Assembly: GCA_033557465.1 (NCBI GenBank)
Contig: CM066051.1
Coordinates: 99,425,026 to 99,489,025, forward strand
Reading direction: 5' to 3'
DNA: 64,000 nt
DNA from: Ichthyophis bannanicus
Lineage: Eukaryota; Chordata; Amphibia; Gymnophiona; Ichthyophiidae
The position numbers were made by a program, and so were the translations under genes. This document shows positions 54,189 through 64,000 of this stretch, one piece after another (position 1 is the first letter of the stretch; the number at the start of each line of letters is the position of its first letter). A model generated the notes under the pieces. It did no database searches. It saw only the letters and a program-made list of their open reading frames with translations, and had not been told where the DNA came from.

Positions 54189-57100
54189 TAAGTGACTCAT
54201 CCTGAGATTACACACAAAGGGACAAGCAACAGAACCGGGAATTAGAGCTGAGACACAGGGGGAATAAAGCAACTCACCTCAGGATCACACCTAAAGGGTC
54301 AAGCAACAGAACCGGGGATTAGAGCTGAGACACAGGGGGAATAAAGCAACTCACCCCAGGAGACACACCTAACAGGTCAAGCAACAGACCTCACACCTAA
54401 CGGGCAAAGCAACAGAACCGGGGATTAGAGCTGAGACACAGGGGGAATAAAGCAACTTACCCCAGGATCACACGTAACGGGTCAAGCAACAGAACCGGGG
54501 ATTAGAGCTGAGACAAAGGGGGAATAAAGCAACTCACCCCAGGATCACACCTAACGGGTCAAGCAACAGAACCGGGCATTAGAGCTGAGACAACAGGGGA
54601 ATAAAGCGACTACCCCCAGGATCACACCTAACTGTCAAGCAACAGAACCGGGGATTAGAGCTGAGACACAGGGGAATAAAGCAACTCACCCAGGATCACA
54701 CCTAACGGGTCAAGCAACAGAACCGGGATTAGAGCTGAGGGACAACTCACCCCAGGATCACACCTAACGGGTCAAGCAACAGAACCGGGGATTAGAGCTG
54801 AGACAAAGGGGGAATAAAGCAACTCACCCCAGGATCACACCTAACGGGTCAAGCAACAGAACCGGGGATTAGAGCTGAGACACAGGGGGAATAAAGCAAC
54901 TCACCCCAGGATCACACCTAACGGGTCAAGCAACAGAACCGGGGATTAGAGCTGAGACACAGGGGGAATAAAGCAACTCACCCCAGAATCACACCTAACG
55001 GGTCAAGCAACAGAACCGGGAATTAGAGCTGAGACACAGGGGGAATAAAGCAACTCACCCCAATCACACCCACCCCAGGATCACCCCTAACGGGTCAAGC
55101 AACAGACCCGGGGATTATAGCTGTGACACAGGGGTAATAAAGCGACTCACCCCAGATCAATACCTGGTCAAAGCAACAGAACCTGGTATTAGAGCTGAGT
55201 CACAGGGGGAATAAAGCAAGTCACCCCACGATCACACCTAACGGGTCAAGCACAGAACGGGGATTAGAGCTGAGACACAGGGGGAATAAAGCAACTCACC
55301 CCAGGATCACACCTAACGGGTCAAGCAACAGAACCGGGCATTAGAGCTGAGGCACAGGGGGAATAAAGCAACTCACCCCAGGATCACACCGACCGGCTCA
55401 AGCAACCGAACCGGGGATTAGAGCTGAGCCACAGGGGGAATAAAGCAACTCACCTCAGGATCACACCTAACAGGTCAAGCAACAGAACCGGGGATTAGAG
55501 CTGAGACACAGGGGCAATAAAACAACTCACCCCAGGATCACACCTAACGGGTCAAGCAACAGAACCGGGGATTAGAGCTGAGACACACGGGGAATTAAAG
55601 CAACTTACCCCCAGGATCACACGTAACGGGTCAAGCAACAGAACCGGGATTAGAGCTGAGACAGGGGGAATAAAGCAACTCACCCCAGGATCACACCTAA
55701 CGGGTCAAGCACAGAACCGGGGCATTAGAGCTGAGGCACAGGGGGAATAAAGCAACTCACCCCAGAATCACACTAACGGGTCAAGCAACAGAACCGGGAA
55801 TTAGAGCTGAGGCACAGGGGGAATAAAGCAATTCACCCCAGGATCACACCTAACGGGTCAAGCAACAGAACCGGGGATTAGAGCTGAGACACAGGGGGAA
55901 TCAAGCAACTCACCCCAGGATCACACCTAAGGAGTTAAGCAACAGAACTGGGGGTTAGAGCTGAGACACAGGGGGAATAAAGCGACTCACCCCAGGATCA
56001 CACCTAACGGGTCAAGCAACAGAACCGGGGATTAGAGCTGAGACTCAGGGGAATAAAGCGACTCACCCCAGGATCACACCTAACGGGTCAAGCAACAGAA
56101 CCGGGGATTAGAGCTGAGGCACAGGGGGAATAAAGCAACTCACCCCACGATCACACCTAACGGGTCAAGCAACAGAACCGGGGATTAGAGCTGAGACACA
56201 GGGGGATAAAGCGACTCACCCCAGGATCACACCTAACGGGTCAAGCAACAGAACCGGGGATTAGAGCTGAGGCACAGGGGGAATAAAGCGACTCACCCCA
56301 AGATCACACCTAACGGATAAAGCAACAGAACCAGGGATTAGAGCTGAGACACAGGGGGAATAAAGCAACTCACCCCAGGATCACACCTAACGGGTCAAGC
56401 AACAGAACCGGGGATTAGAGCTGAGACTCAGGGGAATAAAGCGACTCACCCCAGGATCACACCTAACGGGTCAAGCAATATAACCGGGGATTAGAGCTGA
56501 GGCACAGGGGGAATAAAGGAACTCACCCCAGGATCACACCTAAGGAGCCAAGCAACAGAACCGGGGATTAGAGCTGAGGCACAGGGGGAATAAAGCAACT
56601 CACCACAGGATCACACCTAACAGGTCAAGCAACAGAACCGGGGATTAGAGCTGAGACACAGGGGGAATAAAACAACTCACCACAGGATCACACCTAACGG
56701 GTCAAGCAACAGAACCGGGGATTAGAGCTGAGGCACCGGTGCAATATAGCGACTCACCCGAAGTTCACACCTAACGGTTTCATCAACAGAACCAGGGATT
56801 AGAGCTGAGACACAGGGGGAATAAAGCGACTCACCCCAGGATCACAACTAACGGGTCAAGCAACAGAACCGGGCATTAGAGCTGAAGCACAGGGGGAATA
56901 AAGCAACTCACCCCAGGATCACACCTAACGGGTCAAGCAACAGAACCGGGGATTACAGCTGAGGCACAGGCGGAATAAAGCAATTCACCCCAGGATCACA
57001 CCTAACGGGTCAAACAACAGAACCGGGGATTAGAGCTGAGGCACAGGGGGAATAAAGCAACTCACCCCAGGATCACACCTAAAGGGTCAAGCAACAGAAC

Positions 57101-60100
57101 CGGGGATTAGAGCTGAGGCACAGGGGAATAAAGCAACTCACCCCAGGATCACACCTAATGGGTCAAGCAACAGAACCGGGGATTAGAGCTGAGGCACAGG
57201 GGGGAATAAAGCAACTCACCCAGGATCACACCTAACGGATCAAGCAACAGAACCGGGGATTAGAGCTGAGACACAGGGGGAATAAAACAACTCACCCAGG
57301 ATCACACCTAAGGAGCCAAGCAACAGAACCGGGGATTAGAACTGAGGTACAGGGGGAATAAAGCAACTCACCCCAGGATCACACCTAAGGAGCCAAGCAA
57401 CAGAACCGGGAATTAGAGCTGAGACACAGGGGGAATAAAGCAACTCACCTCAGGATCACACCTAACAGGTCAAGCAACAGAACCGGGGATTAGAGCTGAG
57501 ACACAGGGGGAATAAAGCAACTTACCCCAGGATCACACGTAACGGGTCAAGCAACAGAAACGGGGATTAGAGCTGAGACACACGGGGAATAAAGCAACTC
57601 ACCTCAGGATCACACCTAAGAGGTCAAGCAACAGAACCGGGGATTAGAGCTGAGACACAGGGGGAATAAAGCAACTCACCCCAGGAGACACACCTAACAG
57701 GTCAAGCAACAGAACCGGGGATTAGAGCTGAGACACAGGGGCAATAAAACAACTCACCCCAGGATCACACCTAACGGGTCAAGCAACAGAACCGGGGATT
57801 AGAGCTGAGACACAGGTGGAATAAAGCAACTTACCCCAGGATCACACGTAACGGGTCAAGCAACAGAACCGGGCATTAGAGCTGAGGCACAGGGGGAATA
57901 AAGCAACTCACCCCAGAATCACACCTAACGGGTCAAGCAACAGAACCGGGGATTAGAGCTGAGGCACAGGGGGAATAAAGCAATTCACCCCAGGATCACA
58001 CCTAACGGGTCAAGCAACAGAACCGGGGATTAGAGCTGAGACACAGGGGGAATAAAGCAACTCACCCCAGGATCACACCTAACGGGTCAAGCAACAGAAC
58101 CGGGGATTAGAGATGAGGCACAGGGGGAATAAAGCAACTCACCCCACGATCACACCTAACGGGTCAAGCAACAGAACCGGGGATTAGAGCTGAGGCACAG
58201 GGGTAATAAAGGAACTCACCCCAGGATCACACCTAAGGAGCCAAGCAACAGAACCGGGGATTAGAGCTGAGGCACAGGGGGAAAAAAGCATCTCACCACA
58301 GGATCACACCTAACGGATCAAGCAACAGAACCGGGGATTAGAGCTGAGACACAGTGGGAATAAAGCAACTCACCCCAGGAACACACCTAACGGATAAAGC
58401 AACAGAACCGGGGATTAGAGCTGAGGCACAGGGGGAATAAAGCAACTCACCCCAGGATCACACCTAACGGGTCAAGCAACAGAACCGGGGATTAGAGCTG
58501 AGACACAGGGGGATAAAGCGACTCACCCCAGGATCACACCTAACGGGTCAAGCAACAGAACCGGGCATTAGAGCTGAGGCACAGGGGGAATAAAGCAACT
58601 CACCCCAGGATCACACCTAACGGGTCAAGCAACAGAACCGGGGATTAGAGCTGAGACACAGGGGGATAAAGCGACTCACCCCAGGATCACACCTAACGGG
58701 TCAAGCAACAGAACCGGGGATTAGAGCTGAGGCACAGGGGTATAAAGCGACTCACCCCAAGATCACACCTAACGGGTCAAGCAACAGAACCAGGGATTAG
58801 AGCTGAGACACAGGGGGAATAAAGCAACTCACCCCAGGATCACACCTAAGGAGCTAAGCAACAGAACCGGGGGTTAGAGCTGAGACACAGGGGGAATAAA
58901 GCGACTCACCCCAGGATCACACCTAACGGGTCAAGCAACAGAACCGGGGATTAGAGCTGAGACTCAGGGGAATAAAGCGACTCACCCCAGGATCACACCT
59001 AACGGGTCAAGCAATAGAACCGGGGATTAGAGCTGAGACACAGGGGGAATAAAGCAACTCACCCCAGGATCACACCTAACGGGTCAAGCAACAGAACCGG
59101 AGATTAGAGCTGAGGCACAGGGGTAATAAAGGAACTCACCCCAGGATCACACCTAAGGAGCCAAGCAACAGAACCGGGGATTAGAGCTGAGGCACAGGGG
59201 GAATAAAGCAACTCACCACAGGATCACACCTAACGGGTCAAGCAACAGAACCGGGGATTAGAGCTGAGACACAGGGGGAATAAAGCGACTCACCCCAGGA
59301 TCACACCTAACGGGTCAAGCAACAGAACCGGGCATTAGAGCTGAGGCACAGGGGGAATAAAGCAACTCACCCCAGGATCACACCTAACGGGTCAAGCAAC
59401 AGAACCGGGGATTAGAGCTGAGGCACAGGCGGAATAAAGCAATTCACCCCAGGATCACACCTAACGGGTCAAACAAACAGAACCGGGGATTAGAGCTGAG
59501 GCACAGGGGGAATAAAGCAACTCACCCCAGGATCACACCTAACGGGTCAAGCAACAGAACCGGGGATTAGAGCTGAGGCACAGGGGGAATAAAGCAACTC
59601 ACCCCAGGATCACACCTAATGGGTCAAGCCACCTAACCCGGTATTAGAGCTGAGGCACAGGGGGAATAAAGCAACTCACCCAGGATCACACCTAACGGAT
59701 CAAGCAACAGAACCGGGGATTAGAGCTGAGACACAGGGGGAATAAAACAACTCACCCAGGATCACACCTAAGGAGCCAAGCAACAGAACCGGGGATTAGA
59801 ACTGAGGTACAGGGGGAATAAAGCAACTCACCCCAGGATCACACCTAAGGAGACAAGCAACAGAACCGGGAATTAGAGCTGAGACACAGGGGGAATAAAG
59901 CAACTCACCTCAGGATCACACCTAACAAGTCAAGCAACAGAACCGGGGATTAGAGCTGAGACACAGGGGGAATAAAGCAACTTACCCCAGGATCACACGT
60001 AACGGGTCAAGCAACAGAACCGGGGATTAGAGCTGAGGCACAGGGGGAATAAGGCAACTCACCCCACGATCACACCTAACGGGTCAAGCAACAGAACCGG

Positions 60101-63100
60101 GGATTAGAGCTGAGGCACAGGGGTAATAAAGGAACTCACCCCAGGATCACACCTAAGGAGCCAAGCAACAGAACCGGGGATTAGAGCTGAGGCACAGGGG
60201 GAAAAAAGCAACTCACCACAGGATCACACCTAACGGATCAAGCAACAGAACCGGGGATTAGAGCTGAGACACAGGGGGAATAAAGCAACTCACCCCAGGA
60301 ACACACCTAACGGATAAAGCAACAGAACCGGGGATTAGAGCTGAGGCACAGGGGGAATAAAGCAACTCACCCCAGGATCACACCTAACGGGTCAAGCAAC
60401 AGAACCGGGGATTAGAGCTGAGACACAGGGGGATAAAGCGACTCACCCCAGGATCACACCTAACGGGTCAAGCAACAGAACCGGGGATTAGAGCTGAGGC
60501 ACAGGGGGAATAAAGCGACTCACCCCAAGATCACACCTAACGGGTCAAGCAACAGAACCAGGGATTAGAGCTGAGACACAGGGGGAATAAAGCAACTCAC
60601 CCCAGGATCACACCTAAGGAGCTAAGCAACAGAACCGGGGGTTAGAGCTGAGACACAGGGGGAATAAAGCGACTCACCCCAGGATCACACCTAACGGGGT
60701 CAAGCAACAGAACCGGGGATTAGAGCTGAGACTCAGGGGAATAAAGCGACTCACCCCAGGATCACACCTAACGGATCAAGCAACAGAACCGGGGATTAGA
60801 GCTGAAACACAGGGGGAATAAAGCGACTCACCCCAGGATCACACCTAACGGGTCAAGCAATAGAACCGGGGATTAGAGCTGAGGCACAGGGGGAATAAAG
60901 CAACTCACCCCAGGATCACACCTAACGGGTCAAGCAATAGAACCGGGGATTAGAACTGAGGCACAGGGGGAATAAAGCGACTCACCCCAGGATCACACCT
61001 AACGGGTCAAGCAATAGAACCGGGGATTAGAGCTGAGGCACAGGGGGAATAAAGCAACTCACCCCAGGATCACACCTAACGGGTCAAGCAACAGAACCGG
61101 AGATTAGAGCTGAGGCACAGGGGTAATAAAGGAACTCACCCCAGGATCACACCTAAGGAGCCAAGCAACAGAACCGGGGATTAGAGCTGAGGCACAGGGG
61201 GAATAAAGCAACTCACCACAGGATCACACCTATCGGATCAAGCAACAGAACCGGGGATTAGAGCTGAGACACAGGGGGAATAAAGCAACTCACCCCAGGA
61301 TCACACCTAACGGGTCAAGCAACAGAACCGGGGATTAGAGCTGGGGCACAGGGGGAATAAAGCGACTCACCCCAGGATCACACCTAACGGGTCAAGCAAC
61401 AGAACCGGGGATTAGAGCTGAGGCACAGGGGGAATAAAGCGACTCACCCTATGATCATACCTAACGGATCAAGCAACAGAACCGGGGATTAGAGCTGAGG
61501 CACAGGGGGAATAAAGCAACTCACCCAGGATCACACCTAAGGAGCCAAGCAACAGAACCGGGGATTAGGGCTGAGACACAGGGGGAATAAAGCGACTCAC
61601 CCGAGGATCACACCTAACGGGTCAAGCAACAGAACCGGGGATTAGAGCTGAGACACAGGGGGAATAAAGCGACTCACCCCAGGATCACACCTAACGGGTC
61701 AAGCAACAGAACCGGGCATTAGAGCTGAGGCACAGGGGGAATAAAGCAACTCACCCCAGGATCACACCAAACGGGTCAAGCAACAGAACCGGGGATTAGA
61801 GCTGAGGCACAGGCGGAATAAAGCAATTCACCCCAGAATCACACCTAACGGGTCAAACAACAGAACCGGGGATTAGAGCTGAGGCACAGGGGGAATAAAG
61901 CAACTCACCCCAGGATCACACCTAACGGGTCAAGCAACAGAACCGGGGATTAGAGCTGAGGCACAGGGGGAATAAAGCAACTCACCCCAGGATCACACCT
62001 AATGGGTCAAGCAACAGAACCGGGGATTAGAGCTGAGGCACAGGGGGAATAAAGCAACTCACCCAGGATCACACCTAACGGATCAAGCAACAGAACCGGG
62101 GATTAGAGCTGAGACACAGGGGGAATAAAACAACTCACCCAGGATCACACCTAAGGAGCCAAGCAACAGAACCGGGGATTAGAACTGAGGTACAGGGGGA
62201 ATAAAGCAACTCACCCCAGGATCACACCTAAGGAGCCAAGCAACAGAACCGGGGATTAGAACTGAGGTACAGAGGGAATAAAGCAACTCACCCCAGGATC
62301 ACACCTAACGGGTCAAGCAACAGAACCGGGGATTAGAACTGAGACACAGGGGGAATAAAGCAACTCACCCCAGGATCACACCTAACGGGTCAAGCAACAG
62401 AACCGGGGATTAGAGCTGAGACACAGGGGGAATAAAATGACTCACCCCAGGATCACACCTAACGGGTCAAGCAACAGAACCGGGGATTAGAACTGAGGTA
62501 CAGGGGGAATAAAGCAACTCACCCCAGTATCACACCTAAGGAGCCAAGCAACAGAACCGGGGATTAGAACTGAGGTACAGGGGGAATAAAGCAACTCACC
62601 CCAGGATCACACCTAACGGGTCAAGCAACAGAACCGGGGATTAGAGCTGAGACACAGGGGGAATAAAATGACTCACCCCAGGATCACACCTAACGGGTCA
62701 AGCAACAGAACCGGGGATTAGAGCTGAGACACAGGGGGAATAAAATGACTCACCCCAGGATCACACCTAACGGGTCAAGCAACAGAACCGGGGATTAGAG
62801 CTTAAACAGAGGGGGAATAAAGCGACTCACCCCAGAATCACACCTAACGGATCAAGCAACAGAACCGGGGATTAGAGCTGAAACACAGGGGGAATAAAGC
62901 GACTCACCCCAGGATCACACCTAACGGGTCAAGCAACAGAACCGGGGATTAGAACTGAGGCACAGGGGGAATAAAGCAACTCACCCCAGGATCACACCTA
63001 AAGAGTCAAGCAACAGAACCGGGGATTAGAACTGAGACACAGGAGAACAAAGCAACTCAACCCAGGATCACACCTAAAGGGTCAAGCAACAGAACCGGGG

Positions 63101-64000
63101 ATTAGAGCTGAGGCACAGGGGGAATAAAGCAACTCACCCCAGGATCACACCAAAGGAGCTAAGCAACAGAACCGGGGATTAGAACTGAGGCACAGGGGGA
63201 ATAAAGCAACTCACCCCAGGATCACACCTAAGGAGCCAAGCAACAGAACCGGGGATTAGAACTGAGGTACAGGGGGAATAAAGCGACTCACCCCAGGATC
63301 ACAGCTAACGGGTCAAGCAACAGAACCGGGGATTAGAGTTGAGACACAGGGGGAATAAAGCAACTCACCCCAGGATCACACCAAAGGAGCTAAGCAACAG
63401 AACCGGGGATTAGAGCTGGGGCACAGGGGGAATAAAGCAACTCACCCCAGGATCACACCTAAAGGATCAAGCAACAGAACCGGGGATTAGAGCTGAGACA
63501 CAGGGGGAATAAAGCAACTCACCCCAGGATCACACCTAAAGGATCAAGCAACAGAACCAGGGATTAGAGCTGAGACACAGGGGAAATAAAGAAACTCCCC
63601 CCAGGATCCCCCGTAACGGATAAAGAAACACACCCCGGCATTATTGATGAGACACAGGGGTATAAAGCAACTCACCCCAGGATCACACCTAACGGATCAA
63701 GCAACAGAACCGGGGATTAGAGCTGAGGCACAGGGGGGATAAAGCAACTCACCCCAGGATCACACCTAACGGATCAAGCAACAGAACCGGGGATTAGAGC
63801 TGAGGCACAGGGGGAATAAAGCAACTCACCCAGGATCACACCTAAGGAGCCAAGCAACAGAACCGGGGATTAGGGCTGAGACACAGGGGGAATAAAGCAA
63901 CTCACCCCAGGATCACACCTAACAGGTCAAGCAACAGAACCGGGGATTAGAGCTGAGACACAGGGGGAATAAATCAACTCACCCCAGGATCACACCTAAC
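54189..64000 (+). repeat. 77-bp satellite filling EPOR intron 4, runs past the window
   Basis: Consensus in four parts: AACGGGTCAAGCAACAGAAC, CGGGGATTAGAGCTGAGACA, CAGGGGGAATAAAGCAACTC, ACCCCAGGATCACACCT (77 bases). About 127 units lie in view. Common variants are AAGGAGCCAAG for AACGGGTCAAG, GAGGCAC for GAGACAC, and GCGACTC or AAATGACTC for GCAACTC. The first ~1.5 kb is the most irregular, with deletions and truncated units; the remainder is more uniform. Most units contain AATAAA on plus. No open frame of note and no spacers. Confidence 0.95.

Noticed and set aside
54189..64000. CRISPR-like array
   Set aside because: The repeats are directly adjacent with no unique spacers, and the context is a vertebrate intron.

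Overview
The window looks like vertebrate, probably amphibian, nuclear DNA. The evidence is split coding exons with GT/AG splice sites, an olfactory-receptor pseudogene, and a dense, nested load of CR1, L2-like and RTE LINEs, SINEs, hAT-type elements and tyrosine-recombinase retrotransposons (two DIRS copies and one recombinase/SGNH cassette). Abundant DIRS together with L2/CR1 LINEs fits an amphibian, perhaps a caecilian, but the clade is an inference. No prokaryotic operon, rRNA, functional tRNA or CRISPR array is visible, and nearly all open frames in the window are shadows or repeat-derived.

Layout. 1-20 kb: LINE fragments (an endonuclease piece on minus, an L2-like ORF2 on plus, several CR1 3' ends on both strands), a degraded recombinase/SGNH cassette (5.3-6.4 kb, minus), two hAT-like elements with 8-bp target duplications (11812-12685, 13483-13846), tRNA-derived SINEs near 15.3-15.8 kb, and two fold-back elements (17.4-18.1 kb). 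21 kb: an olfactory-receptor pseudogene. 22-30 kb: MITEs, then a LINE (about 25.45-29.69 kb) that carries a 1.8-kb hAT element in its ORF2 and a 370-bp DIRS-like fold-back element in its 3' UTR. 31.2-33.0 kb: a CR1 tail expanded into an 82-bp tandem array. 33011-38957: a nearly complete DIRS element on minus (inverted terminal repeats, internal complementary region, gag, RT/RNase H/methyltransferase, tyrosine recombinase) with a SINE in gag. 40.65-44.53 kb: a second, different DIRS copy on plus, lacking its left end. 44.6-46.1 kb: RTE and CR1 LINE ends.

46.9 kb to the end: the only host gene I can support as functional, a class I cytokine receptor that best matches the erythropoietin receptor (EPOR). 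Four exons on plus (46908-47007, 51712-51841, 52459-52631, 53234-53388) join in frame to 186 codons: signal peptide, ligand-binding domain 1 with its CX9CXW motif, and the start of domain 2. Fibronectin domain 2's WSXWS motif, the membrane segment and the JAK2-binding tail must lie beyond the window. A GATA motif and C-rich Sp1/KLF-like boxes sit 140-180 bp upstream of the start codon.

The most striking structure is inside this receptor gene. Intron 1 holds three different tandem arrays (a C-rich ~51-bp repeat with acceptor-like units, a mixed ~51/37-bp repeat, and a ~300-bp G-rich tract). Intron 4 holds a 77-bp satellite that fills 54.19-64.0 kb (about 127 units) and runs off the window, with a second-order period near 2.4 kb. 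Most satellite units carry AATAAA in the sense orientation of the gene.
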